Assembly: GCA_965207805.1 (NCBI GenBank)
Contig: OZ242312.1
Span: 3,162,001-3,226,000, forward strand
Length of the DNA: 64,000 bases
Direction of reading: 5' to 3'
Source: Palauibacter sp965207805
GTDB taxonomy: Bacteria; Gemmatimonadota; Gemmatimonadetes; Palauibacterales; Palauibacteraceae
The first letter of the stretch is position 1; every line of letters begins with the position of its first letter. Positions 1 to 8,931 of this stretch are shown in pieces. A model generated the notes under the pieces. It saw only the letters and a program-made list of their open reading frames with translations. It was not told where the DNA came from and searched no databases. The position numbers were made by a program, and so were the translations under genes.

Positions 1-455
1 ACGATTTCGGGGCGGGGCGGCCGCTGACCCTCCCGGAGTGGGCGAGCGAGGTCGAGTCCCCCGACGGGACGGTGCGGGGCGTGGAGGGCGGAGCGCGGTT
101 TACGCCGTTCAGGGCGGGAGTGTATGCGGTACGGGGTACCGGGAGCGACGGGGCGGGCGTGGAGGCGCATTTCGCGGCGAACGTGCCGGCGGAGGAGGCG
201 GATCCCACGCCGATGGCCCGTCGCGAACTGGAGGAACTGTTCGCCGGCCGGCCGGTATTCACGGCGGGCCCCGACGCGAGCGCCTGGGAAGACGGTATCT
301 TCCGCGCGCGGCGGGGCCGGGACATGGCCCCCTGGTTGATCGCGCTCGCGCTCGCGCTGATCGGGATCGAGCTGTACCTGGCGACGCCGGGCCGGTCCCG
401 CCGCCCGAGCGCGGACGGTGAAGGGAGCGAGGTGACATCGGGCGCGTCGAACTGA
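1..455 (+). CDS. C-terminal fragment of BatA-like membrane protein
   Basis: The 5' end is cut by the window edge; codons are in frame from base 3 to the TGA at 453-455. About 150 residues remain. They end in a single hydrophobic segment (PWLIALALALIGIELYLA) followed by a short charged tail, so the C-terminus is membrane anchored. The preceding part reads like an extracytoplasmic beta domain ending in a VPAEEADPTP stretch, resembling the C-terminal end of BatA/von Willebrand-type membrane proteins, where a similar acidic 'N.P..ESD' stretch precedes the last helix. That family call rests only on this resemblance. It lies 23 bp upstream of mfd on the same strand. An in-frame ATG or GTG inside the fragment is not taken as the start because coding continues upstream. 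Confidence 0.5.
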   Translation, partial: DFGAGRPLTLPEWASEVESPDGTVRGVEGGARFTPFRAGVYAVRGTGSDGAGVEAHFAANVPAEEADPTPMARRELEELFAGRPVFTAGPDASAWEDGIFRARRGRDMAPWLIALALALIGIELYLATPGRSRRPSADGEGSEVTSGASN

Positions 456-478
456 TTCGAACGTCGTTCCTCCAAACC

Positions 479-3400
479 GTGCGAGCCGCCGGAATCCCGG
501 AGGCGCTCTCGCGGCGTGGTGCCCGTGCGTTCATCCACCCGCTCCCGGGGGCGGGATCCGCCGCGCTCGCGCTCGCGCTCGACGACCTGGCCATCGGCGC
601 GCCCATCGTCCTCGTGGCCGACACCCCCGAGCGGGCCGACGCGCTGTACGAGGACCTCCGCACGCTCGGGGCCGCCGGCGCCCGCTGCTATCCGCAACGA
701 GAGGCCCTTCCGTACGAGGACGCGGACCCCCACATCGAGATCGAGGCCCAGCGCGTGGACGCCATGGGGGCGCTGCTCGGCGGGCGCTGCCGCATCCTCA
801 CGACGACGGCCCGGGCGCTCGCCGAACGCGCGCCGATCCCGGTCGGACCCGGCACGAGCCTCGCCCTCACGGTCCGGCGCGGGGCCGCGCACCCCCTGGC
901 CGAACTCGGCCGCCGCCTCGAGGAGATGGGATTCGGCCGCACCCACACGGTGCGTGAAGTCGGGGATTACGCGATCCGCGGCGGGATCGTGGATCTGTTC
1001 CCGTTCGGGCATCCGGCGCCGCTTCGGATCGAACTCTGGGGCGACGAGGTGGAGTCGGTGCGCCGCTTCGACGCGCTCACGCAGCGCTCGACCGAAACCC
1101 TGGAGAGCGTGGATGTGCTTCCGATCGCGCTGCAGGGCTCCGAAACGGCGGGCGACGTGGAGCGGCATGCCCTCCTCGAGACGCTGCCTCCGACGGCCCT
1201 CGCTCTGATCCTCGATCCAGAAGGGGGCGTCCGGGCCCGCGACCGCCTGTGGGATGAGGTCCGGGACGCGAGGCAACGCGTCGGAGCCGGCGCGGAGCCG
1301 GCCGAATCTCTCGTCCTCCCGCCCACCGAGGCGGAGCGAAGGCTCGCCGCGTTCCGCCGTCTCGAATTCACGGCCCCGGAGCGGGAAGCGCCGGCCGCAA
1401 TCCGGCTTCCCGTCGAGCCTCCGCCCTCCATCGACCGGGACATGAAGCGGCTGGTGGGCGAGATCGGCACGGCGCGAGGCCGCGGCGAACGATTCATCAT
1501 CTTCTGCGACAACGACGGCCAGGTGGAGCGGCTGGAGGAGATCCTCACCGAACGCGGGGGTGCCACGCTGGCCCGAGAGGTCAGCCTCGCCATCGGATCG
1601 CTCAGCGGCGGGTTCAGGATCGGCGTCCCCGGCACCCTGCTCGTCCTCACGGATCACGAGGTGTTCCGGCGCCGGTATCGCCGCCACCGCGTCCGGCTGC
1701 GCGGCGCCGCGACCATCGAGTCCATCGCGGCCATCGAACCCGGGGACTACGTGGTTCACATGGAGCACGGGATCGGCCGCTACATGGGCCTTCAGCGCGT
1801 CGAAGTGCGCGGCGAGACGATCGAGACGATGGAGATCCGCTACGCCGACGGCGAGATCCTGAGACTTCCGCACTATCGGCTGGATCTCATCGAACGCTGG
1901 AGCGCCGCCGGCTCCGACGCCCGGCCGCCCACGGTCCACAAGCTCGGCCGGCGGAAGTGGAAGCAACTCCGGAACCGGACCGTCAGGGCGATCGAGGCCA
2001 CGGCGGTCGAACTCCTCCAGCTCTACGCGCGACGCAAGATGTCGCCCGGCCGCGCCTTCCCCGCCGAGACCGCCTGGCAGCGCGAGATGGAATCCGCCTT
2101 CCTCTACGATGAGACGCCGGATCAGCTCAGCGCCTGGGAGGCCGTGCGGCGGGATCTCGAGGCGCCGGTCCCGATGGATCGCCTCGTGTGCGGGGACGTC
2201 GGCTTCGGGAAGACGGAGGTCGCGATCCGCGCGGCGTTCAAGGCCGTGCAGGACGGCGCGCAGGTCGCCGTGCTCGCCCCGACCACGATCCTGGCGGATC
2301 AGCATCTCGCCACCTTCCGCGAGCGCCTCGCGGGCTTCCCCGTGCACGTGGAAGGGTTGTCGCGCTTCCGCACTCCCCGTGAGCAGCGCGACGTCATCGC
2401 GGGGCTCCGAGCCGGGACCGTCGACATCGTCATCGGCACGCACCGGCTCCTCTCGCGCGACGTCGAATTCCGCGATCTCGGCCTCCTCATCGTCGACGAG
2501 GAGCAGCGGTTCGGCGTCCGCCAGAAGGAGCGGCTGAAGGAGTACCGCGAGACGGTGGACGTCCTCACCCTCACGGCGACGCCCATCCCCCGGACCCTTC
2601 ACCTGGCGCTCGGCGGGCTGCGCGACCTCTCCACGATCCGCACGCCGCCCAGAAACCGCATGCCGATCATCACGCACGTGCTGTCCTGGGATGACGGGAT
2701 CCTGGAGGAGGCTCTGCGGCGCGAGTTCGACCGCGGCGGCCAGGTGTTCTTCGTGCACGACCGCGTAGAGACGATCCACGCCGCCGCGAGCCGGGTCGAA
2801 AGACTGATGCCCGAAGCGCGGGCCGCCATCGCGCACGGCCAGATGCCGGAGCGCGAACTCGAGGACGTCATGCACCGCTTCGTCCGCGGCGAGATCGATC
2901 TCCTCATCTGCACGTCCATCATCGAGAACGGACTCGACGTGCCGTCCGCGAACACGATGATCGTCCACCGGGCCCACAACTTCGGCCTCGCCCAGCTCTA
3001 CCAGCTTCGCGGGCGCGTCGGCCGCTCACACCGCCGGGCCTACTGCTATCTCGTCGTCCCTTCCGATGTCGCCCCGGACGCGGCGGAGCGGCTGCGCGTG
3101 CTGGAACACCACACGGAGCTGGGCTCGGGATACGAGGTCGCGCTCAAGGACCTCGAGTTGCGGGGGGCGGGGAACCTCATGGGCGGAGAGCAGAGCGGCT
3201 TCGCGACGGCGGTGGGGATCGAGACGTGGCAGCGGCTCGTCGAGAGCACCCTCAGGCGCTTGAAGGGAGAAGCCTCGGACCCCGCGCCGCGCGCCCGGGT
3301 CTCCGTGGACGGAGAATCGTTCCTCCCCGATGACTACGTCGCCGGGTCTCCGGTGAAGATGCATCTCTATCGCCGTCTCTCGCGTCTCACGAAATGGGAA

Positions 3401-3778
3401 GAGGTGAAGGCGTTCCGCGCGGAACTCGAGGATCGCTTCGGCCGCCTTCCGCCCCCCGCGGCGCGTCTCCTCGCGGCGGCGGAACTCCGGATCCTCGGGG
3501 CGGCGGTCGGCGCGGACTGGATCCGGGCCTCCGACGACGACGCCCGAATCTCGTTCGAAGCGACGGCCTCGCCGCGGCTCCGGCTCCTCACGAACGCGCT
3601 CGCGGACCGCCAGTTGCACGTTGAAGTACGGCGGCTGGAACCGTTATCGTTGGTCCTGCGACAGGCGGGAACCGAGCCCCTGCTGCCGATGCTGGTGGAA
3701 GCCCTGGGGATCCTGGCGGCACCAGAGACCGCCGACGCGAAGGAGATGAAAGTTCCGGCGACCGCCGGAGGAGTCTAG
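479..3778 (+). CDS. mfd: transcription-repair coupling factor Mfd
   Basis: 1099-residue superfamily 2 translocase that removes stalled RNA polymerase from DNA lesions and recruits UvrA. The N-terminal 300 residues match the UvrB-like damage-recognition module. A CarD-like RNA polymerase interaction domain starts near residue 420 (EPGDYVVHMEHGIGRYMG). Walker A is GDVGFGKTEVA (about 571) and the DEEQ box lies near 673. The second RecA lobe has TSIIENGLDVPSAN and RGRVGRS (about 844), followed by the D7 autoinhibitory domain. The length is close to the usual 1100-1150. The GTG start at 479 is the only good start after the in-frame TGA at 419-421. The stop TAG is one base before the surA GTG, so the two are probably co-transcribed. 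Confidence 0.97.
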   Translation: MRAAGIPEALSRRGARAFIHPLPGAGSAALALALDDLAIGAPIVLVADTPERADALYEDLRTLGAAGARCYPQREALPYEDADPHIEIEAQRVDAMGALLGGRCRILTTTARALAERAPIPVGPGTSLALTVRRGAAHPLAELGRRLEEMGFGRTHTVREVGDYAIRGGIVDLFPFGHPAPLRIELWGDEVESVRRFDALTQRSTETLESVDVLPIALQGSETAGDVERHALLETLPPTALALILDPEGGVRARDRLWDEVRDARQRVGAGAEPAESLVLPPTEAERRLAAFRRLEFTAPEREAPAAIRLPVEPPPSIDRDMKRLVGEIGTARGRGERFIIFCDNDGQVERLEEILTERGGATLAREVSLAIGSLSGGFRIGVPGTLLVLTDHEVFRRRYRRHRVRLRGAATIESIAAIEPGDYVVHMEHGIGRYMGLQRVEVRGETIETMEIRYADGEILRLPHYRLDLIERWSAAGSDARPPTVHKLGRRKWKQLRNRTVRAIEATAVELLQLYARRKMSPGRAFPAETAWQREMESAFLYDETPDQLSAWEAVRRDLEAPVPMDRLVCGDVGFGKTEVAIRAAFKAVQDGAQVAVLAPTTILADQHLATFRERLAGFPVHVEGLSRFRTPREQRDVIAGLRAGTVDIVIGTHRLLSRDVEFRDLGLLIVDEEQRFGVRQKERLKEYRETVDVLTLTATPIPRTLHLALGGLRDLSTIRTPPRNRMPIITHVLSWDDGILEEALRREFDRGGQVFFVHDRVETIHAAASRVERLMPEARAAIAHGQMPERELEDVMHRFVRGEIDLLICTSIIENGLDVPSANTMIVHRAHNFGLAQLYQLRGRVGRSHRRAYCYLVVPSDVAPDAAERLRVLEHHTELGSGYEVALKDLELRGAGNLMGGEQSGFATAVGIETWQRLVESTLRRLKGEASDPAPRARVSVDGESFLPDDYVAGSPVKMHLYRRLSRLTKWEEVKAFRAELEDRFGRLPPPAARLLAAAELRILGAAVGADWIRASDDDARISFEATASPRLRLLTNALADRQLHVEVRRLEPLSLVLRQAGTEPLLPMLVEALGILAAPETADAKEMKVPATAGGV

Positions 3779-3779
3779 C

Positions 3780-5180
3780 GTGATCGATATCAATCGTGGA
3801 ATGAAGGCCCTCCGGGCCGGGGCCTGCCTGGTCGCGGCGGCACTCGCCCTCGTGACGCCGCTCTCCGGCCTGCAGGAGAACGAACCCGCGGCGCCCGACA
3901 CCGTGCGGGCGACGGAGTTTCCCCCCGGCGTGGAGACGCTGGACCGGATGGTGGCCGTGGTCGGCGACACGGCGATCCTGATCTCCGACATCCAGGTCAC
4001 GCTCTACCAGTTACAGGCCCGCGGCGCGCGCGTTCCGCCCGAGGGGACCGAACGCTGGGACGCGTTCGCCCGCGAAGTGCTCGATGCGATGATCGACGAC
4101 CTCATCTTCCTTCAACAGGCGAAGAACGCGGGCGTCACCGTGCCCGAGGACCGCGTGGCCGAGATGGCGGACAGCTACTTCGCGGAGACGAGGGGCCAAT
4201 TCTCCTCCGACGAGGAGATGATGCTGGCGGTGGAGGAGACGGGCATGAACATGCTCCAGTTCCGCCAGATGCTCCGCGGCCAGGCTCATGCCGAAGGGAT
4301 GCGCCAGGCCTACCGGATCGAACTCGAGCAGCGTACCGACCTGCCGCCGGTCATCGTCAGCGAGGAAGAGGTCGAGGCCGCCTTCGAGGAGTTCGCGCAG
4401 AACCAGCCGCCGCGCCCCGCGCTCGTCTCGTACAACCGGCTCATGGTCACGCCGCTTCCGAGCGGCGCCGCCCGGGACAGCGTCCTGGCGCGCACGGTTC
4501 GCGTCCAGAACGATTTCGCGAACGAGGATGAGTTTTCGGTTCTCGCCCGCCGCCATTCCGACGATGAAGGCACCAGGGAGCAGGGCGGCGAGTTGGGCTG
4601 GATGAACCGCGAACTGCTCGTGAAGCCGTTCGGCGACGCCGCCTGGGGGGCGCGCCCCGGCCAGACGGTGGGTCCGGTGCAGACGCAGTTCGGACTCCAC
4701 TTCATCAAGATCGAGCGCCAGCGGGGGGCGGAACGTTTCCTGCGTCACATCCTCCTGCGCCCCGAGATCAAGGACGAAGACATCGAGGAGGCTCGGACGC
4801 GCGCGATTCAGATCGCGGACAGCCTGCGGGCGGGCGCCGACCCCGAACGGCTTGTGGCCCTGTTTCGCGGGCAGGTGGCCGATGAGGCGATCCGCTTCGA
4901 CGACGTCCCGCTCGGGAGTCTGGTGAGCCAGTTCACGGGCGCGGGCGCCGAATCCGGACTCACCGCCCCGACCCCCGGCACCGTGTACGGGCCGTTGCCG
5001 GTAGAGCGCGGCGGTCCCACGGAGTTCGGGCTCGTCCATGTCCTGACGTTTCGCCCCGAGGGGCCGATCGAGATCGGCGACGTGCGGGACCAGATCCGGC
5101 AGAGCCTCCGGACCCGCAAGCAGATCGACATCATCCTCCAAGAGGTGCGTTCCAACACGTACATCGATGTGAGATTCTGA
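3780..5180 (+). CDS. surA: SurA-type periplasmic peptidyl-prolyl isomerase
   Basis: 466 residues. It starts with a basic stretch and a hydrophobic signal segment (GACLVAAALALVTPLSG), then a SurA-like N-terminal chaperone domain (MVAVVGDTAILISDIQ). A clear parvulin (PPIC) domain spans about residues 212-310, with LARRHSDD and QTQFGLHFIKIE. A second, degenerate parvulin-like segment follows to about residue 440. The family works in the periplasm as a chaperone/PPIase for outer-membrane protein assembly, which fits a diderm host. The GTG at 3780 sits one base after the mfd stop; an internal ATG at 3801 would give a more typical signal peptide (MKALRAGA...). pdxA follows after 5 bp. Confidence 0.85.
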   Translation: MIDINRGMKALRAGACLVAAALALVTPLSGLQENEPAAPDTVRATEFPPGVETLDRMVAVVGDTAILISDIQVTLYQLQARGARVPPEGTERWDAFAREVLDAMIDDLIFLQQAKNAGVTVPEDRVAEMADSYFAETRGQFSSDEEMMLAVEETGMNMLQFRQMLRGQAHAEGMRQAYRIELEQRTDLPPVIVSEEEVEAAFEEFAQNQPPRPALVSYNRLMVTPLPSGAARDSVLARTVRVQNDFANEDEFSVLARRHSDDEGTREQGGELGWMNRELLVKPFGDAAWGARPGQTVGPVQTQFGLHFIKIERQRGAERFLRHILLRPEIKDEDIEEARTRAIQIADSLRAGADPERLVALFRGQVADEAIRFDDVPLGSLVSQFTGAGAESGLTAPTPGTVYGPLPVERGGPTEFGLVHVLTFRPEGPIEIGDVRDQIRQSLRTRKQIDIILQEVRSNTYIDVRF

Positions 5181-5185
5181 GGAGG

Positions 5186-6142
5186 ATGACCCGCATGCCG
5201 CGCCTCGGGATCACGCTGGGGGATCCGCGCGGGATCGGGCCGGAGGTGACCGCGGCGGCGCTCTCCTCGTGCTCGGGGGTGGACGGGATCGACGCAGTCC
5301 TCGTGGGGCCGCGGTCGCTCGGCGAGGTGGAGGACCGCCTGGAAGGGGTGCCGCGGGAAGCGGTGGGAGACTGGGACCCGGCGGGCGGCGAGAGGCTCGC
5401 GGGTCTGCTGTCGGGGCGGGCCATCGAACGGGCCGTCGCGATGGCGCGGACGGGAGAGATCGACGGGATCGTCACGGCTCCGATCAGCAAGGCCGCCCTG
5501 CGGGCCGCGGGGTACACACACCCCGGTCATACGGAGTTCCTCCAGGAATTGGCCGGGGCGCGCGAGGTCACGATGATGATGTCCGCCGAGCGCACTCCCC
5601 TCGGCGGATCCCTGCGCCTGGCGCTCCTCACCGCACATCTCCCCCTTCGCGACGTACCCTCCGTGCTCGATGCGGACCTCTTCGCGCGCCGATCCGTGAT
5701 CGCGATCGAAGCGCTGCGCGCCTGGTGGGGGATCGAACGGCCACGCCTCGCCTTCGCGGGGCTCAATCCGCACGCGGGCGAAGGTGGACTCTTCGGTGAC
5801 GAGGAGATCGAGGTGTTCGCGCCGGCGCTCGCGCGGCTCGCTTCGGACCCCGCCGTGGAGATTCTCGGAGTCTTCCCCGGGGACACCGTCTTCCTGAAGG
5901 CGCTCTCGGGGGAGGCGGACCTGGTCGTGACGCCCTACCACGACGTGGGTCTCGCCGTGCTGAAGACGATCGCGATGAACGAAGGCGTGAACGTCACGGC
6001 CGGGCTTCCCTTCCCGCGGACTTCGCCCGATCACGGCACGGCGATGGATATCGCGGGCCGCGGGGTCGCGGATCCGGGAGCGATGCGCGCCGCCATCGAC
6101 CTCTGCGCCCGGTTCTGCGCGGCGCGGGCCGTCGCGAGATGA
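5186..6142 (+). CDS. pdxA: 4-hydroxythreonine-4-phosphate dehydrogenase
   Basis: 318 residues, the normal PdxA length. The enzyme oxidises 4-phosphohydroxy-L-threonine in deoxyxylulose-5-phosphate-dependent pyridoxal phosphate synthesis. The N-terminus has the family signature GITLGDPRGIGPEV. The substrate loop is HPGHTEFL (about 110). The three metal-binding histidines appear in LLTAHLPLRD (about 150), GLNPHAGEGG (about 192) and TPYHDVGLAVLK (about 250). surA-pdxA adjacency is also classical in proteobacteria, where the two genes lie in one operon. The stop overlaps the ftsE start as ATGA. Confidence 0.95.
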   Translation: MTRMPRLGITLGDPRGIGPEVTAAALSSCSGVDGIDAVLVGPRSLGEVEDRLEGVPREAVGDWDPAGGERLAGLLSGRAIERAVAMARTGEIDGIVTAPISKAALRAAGYTHPGHTEFLQELAGAREVTMMMSAERTPLGGSLRLALLTAHLPLRDVPSVLDADLFARRSVIAIEALRAWWGIERPRLAFAGLNPHAGEGGLFGDEEIEVFAPALARLASDPAVEILGVFPGDTVFLKALSGEADLVVTPYHDVGLAVLKTIAMNEGVNVTAGLPFPRTSPDHGTAMDIAGRGVADPGAMRAAIDLCARFCAARAVAR

Positions 6143-6807
6143 TCTCGCTGAGAAACGTCTCAAAGGCCTATCCGCGCTCCGGAGACGCGCTCCGGGGGGT
6201 GTCGTTCCGTCTCCGGAAAGGGGAGTTCGCCTTCCTCACGGGACCGTCGGGGGCGGGCAAGTCGACGGTGCTCGAACTGATCCACTTCCAGACCCGACCG
6301 ACCGAAGGCGAGGTTCAGGTCTCACGCTACAACTCGAGGCGCGTCCGCCGCCGGGACATTCCCGCCCTGCGGCGGCGCGTGGGGTTCGTGTTTCAGGACT
6401 TCAAGCTGCTGGAACGGCTGACCGCCGCGGAGAACGTGGCCTTCGCGCTCGAAGTCATCGGGACGCCGCGCCGCGAGATCGCGGGGCGCGTCCAGCGGCT
6501 GCTGAGTCAGGTGGGTCTCGCCGCCCGCGCCCGCTCGAGACCATCGGAGCTGTCGGGCGGAGAACGGCAGCGCGTGGCGGTGGCGCGCGCCCTCGCCACG
6601 GAACCGCGGATCCTCCTCGCGGACGAGCCCACGGGCAACCTCGATCCCGACGCCGCCGGAGGGGTGTTCGAACTGTTCAGTATGCTCAACCGCCTCGGCA
6701 CGGCCGTGCTCATGGCCACGCACGACGCGGACTTCGTGCGCCGACACCCGCGGATCCGTCGACTCGAGCTGGAGGACGGGCGACTCGCCCGCGACTCCGC
6801 CGCGTGA
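6139..6807 (+). CDS. ftsE: cell division ATP-binding protein FtsE
   Basis: 222-residue ABC ATPase that with FtsX forms the divisome complex activating septal peptidoglycan amidases. Walker A is GPSGAGKST (about 35-43). A Q-loop follows (FVFQDFKLL). The signature LSGGERQRVAVARAL lies at about 138-152. Walker B is ILLADEPTGNLD (about 158). The H-loop is ATHDADFV. Its ATG overlaps the pdxA stop by 4 bp, and its own TGA overlaps the GTG of ftsX as GTGA, so translation is probably coupled. Confidence 0.95.
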   Translation: MISLRNVSKAYPRSGDALRGVSFRLRKGEFAFLTGPSGAGKSTVLELIHFQTRPTEGEVQVSRYNSRRVRRRDIPALRRRVGFVFQDFKLLERLTAAENVAFALEVIGTPRREIAGRVQRLLSQVGLAARARSRPSELSGGERQRVAVARALATEPRILLADEPTGNLDPDAAGGVFELFSMLNRLGTAVLMATHDADFVRRHPRIRRLELEDGRLARDSAA

Positions 6808-7679
6808 GAGCCATGCGCGAGGCGCTCGCCGGCTTCCGGCGCACACCTCTGCTGTGCGCCCTCTCGATCGGGGCGATCGGGCTCAGCCTCGTGATCCTCG
6901 GTCTGTTCGGGCTCGTCGCGCACAATATCGGCGGTGCGATCAGCGACGTGGAACGCCGCGTGGAGGTCGTCGGCTACCTGCTCGATGACGCCGGCTCGGA
7001 ACAGGTGCGGGCCGCTCGGCGGGAGCTGGAGGCGCTCCCGGCCGTGGAATCGGTGAGCTACGTCTCGAAGGACGAGGCGCTGGAGCGGGCGCGGCGCGAT
7101 CTCGTCGAGTTCTCGAACGTCTACGGCGAACTGGCGGTGAACCCGCTTCCGGCGTCGTTTCACCTCCGGCTCCGGGAGGGATTTCGTACTCCGGAAACGG
7201 TGTCGGAGACCGCGAGCCTGCTCGCGGCGTATCCGTTCATCGAGGAGGCGCGGTTCGGGGATGAGTGGGTGGAGCGGCTTTTCGCCCTGCGGAACGCGGC
7301 GACGGGGACCGCGCTGGCCCTGGGCGGCGGATTCGCGCTGATCGCGGTGCTTCTCATCGTCACGACGGTGCGCATGGCCATCCTCGCGCGCGGCGAAGAG
7401 ATCGAGATCATGCAGATCGTGGGCGCGCGGGAGGGCTATATCCAGCGGCCTTTCCTCCTCGAGGGCGCGGTCACCGGGCTCGCGGGCGGACTGCTTGCGC
7501 TCGGCGTCACGCGACTCGCGTACGTCGTCTTCCCCGTGCGTTTCGCTGCCGTCGAATCGCTCGTGTGGCTCCCGCACCTCTGGACCGCGGCCGGCGTCGC
7601 CGCCGCCGCCGTTCTGGGCCTGCTCGCGGCCGCCTTCTCCGTGCACCGTGAAGTGGGACGGGCGTATGGCCCGTCCTAG
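6804..7679 (+). CDS. ftsX: cell division protein FtsX
   Basis: 291-residue permease-like partner of FtsE. TM1 lies at about residues 15-38, followed by an extracytoplasmic loop carrying the usual bent beta domain (VESVSYVSKDEALERAR, then NPLPASFHLRL). Three more TM helices follow at about 165-190, 215-240 and 258-280. The NPLP segment is the characteristic FtsX loop motif. The start is the GTG overlapping the ftsE stop; an ATG three codons later (6813) is an alternative. The C-terminal 14 bp overlap the start of the next gene, an EnvC-like protein, which in E. coli is the direct periplasmic partner of FtsX. Confidence 0.93.
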   Translation: MRAMREALAGFRRTPLLCALSIGAIGLSLVILGLFGLVAHNIGGAISDVERRVEVVGYLLDDAGSEQVRAARRELEALPAVESVSYVSKDEALERARRDLVEFSNVYGELAVNPLPASFHLRLREGFRTPETVSETASLLAAYPFIEEARFGDEWVERLFALRNAATGTALALGGGFALIAVLLIVTTVRMAILARGEEIEIMQIVGAREGYIQRPFLLEGAVTGLAGGLLALGVTRLAYVVFPVRFAAVESLVWLPHLWTAAGVAAAAVLGLLAAAFSVHREVGRAYGPS

Positions 7680-8931
7680 CCCATCCGAGCGACGACCCGG
7701 GTCGACGGGGGGCGCGCGGGGCCGCGCGTGGGCGGCGCGGCTCGTTGCGGCCGTGAGCGTCGCCGTCGCGACGATCCCGACGTGGACCGCGCCGGCTTCC
7801 GCAATCGCGCAGGAGTCGCCGGATGTGCGGCGCCGCATCGAAGAGAGCGAGGGGCGACTCGAACTCATCCGCGAGGAACGACAGCGGCTGCGCCGGGAAC
7901 TCGAGGGGATCGCGGGCCAGGTCAGCGGCGACTCGGCCGAACTCGTGAACATCGAACGACAAATCGCCGCCTCCGCGAGTCTCCTGGCCGAGTTCGACGT
8001 TCAACGGCTCGCGCTCTCGGAGCAGCTCACGGCCATGACGCGGGAGATGCTGCTCACGCGCGACGAACTCGCGGCGCGCCGTGTCGTGCTGCGGGCGCGG
8101 CTCCGCGACATCTACAAGCGCGGCCCGCTCCGTACCGTCGAGATGCTCCTCTCCTCGCGATCGTTCTCGGACCTGCTCAACCGCTACAGGTATCTCCGCG
8201 ATATCGCCGTCTTCGACCGCATGCTCGTGGACGACGTGGAGAAGCTGGAGGACACGCTCGCGGATCTGCGCGGCGGATTGAGTCGTGAAAGCGACCGGAT
8301 CGCACGCGTGCGGGCGGAGAATCTCCAGGAATACGGCGAGTTGGAGAGGTTGGAGCGGCAGCGGGAGGAGCGGTTGCGCCGATTCGCCGACCGCCGCGAC
8401 GAGGCGCAGTCGACGCTGGCCCGGCTGGCGGCGGAAGAGGCCGAGCTGCGCGCACTCATGGCGGGGCTGGAAGAACGACGCCGCTCGGCGGAACGCGAGG
8501 CGGGCGCGGCGTCGGTTTCATCGCTGACGACCGGGGATCTCGGGCGCCTCCCCTGGCCGGTCGAGGGGGAGGTCCTGTGGCGTTTCGGGCCCGAGCGGGA
8601 AGGACGCACGACGATCCCGCGGGAAGGGATCGGGATCGCGGCCCCGCGCGGTACACCCGTGAACGCGGTGGACCGCGGCACCGTCGCCTCCGTGGCGGCG
8701 CGCGCCTCCGGACAGACGGTGATCCTCGATCACGGAGGAGGGTTCTACTCCTCCTACCAGAAGCTCCGCGACGTCACGGTCCGCGAGGGACAGGCGGTCG
8801 GCGAGGGAGAGGCGATCGGACACGTGGGCGGGGACGCCACCCGGCCGCACATCGAGTTCCAGATCTACGAGCCGGGGACGGTGGGGCCCCGCGCGGTGGA
8901 TCCGGTCCGGTGGCTGAGGGGCCGCCCGTGA
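7666..8931 (+). CDS. EnvC-like murein hydrolase activator with degenerate LytM domain
   Basis: 421 residues from the ATG at 7666, which gives a signal peptide ending near PASAIAQ. A long coiled coil spans about residues 50-250 and a LytM/M23 domain about 300-415. The M23 zinc ligands are lost: the HxxxD motif is replaced by PREGIGI, the HxH-region histidine by YQKL, and HLHFE by PHIEF. This is the pattern of EnvC, which does not cut peptidoglycan but activates amidases when FtsEX pulls on its coiled coil. Location directly after ftsEX and the E. coli-like length (about 419) agree. The open frame continues upstream inside ftsX, but that part reads as out-of-frame sequence. The stop overlaps the holB start (GTGA). 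Confidence 0.88.
   Translation: MARPSPSERRPGSTGGARGRAWAARLVAAVSVAVATIPTWTAPASAIAQESPDVRRRIEESEGRLELIREERQRLRRELEGIAGQVSGDSAELVNIERQIAASASLLAEFDVQRLALSEQLTAMTREMLLTRDELAARRVVLRARLRDIYKRGPLRTVEMLLSSRSFSDLLNRYRYLRDIAVFDRMLVDDVEKLEDTLADLRGGLSRESDRIARVRAENLQEYGELERLERQREERLRRFADRRDEAQSTLARLAAEEAELRALMAGLEERRRSAEREAGAASVSSLTTGDLGRLPWPVEGEVLWRFGPEREGRTTIPREGIGIAAPRGTPVNAVDRGTVASVAARASGQTVILDHGGGFYSSYQKLRDVTVREGQAVGEGEAIGHVGGDATRPHIEFQIYEPGTVGPRAVDPVRWLRGRP

Noticed and set aside
7495..7665. Upstream extension of the EnvC-like frame
   Set aside because: It overlaps ftsX in another frame and is Ser/Arg/Pro-rich; a proper signal peptide begins at 7666.
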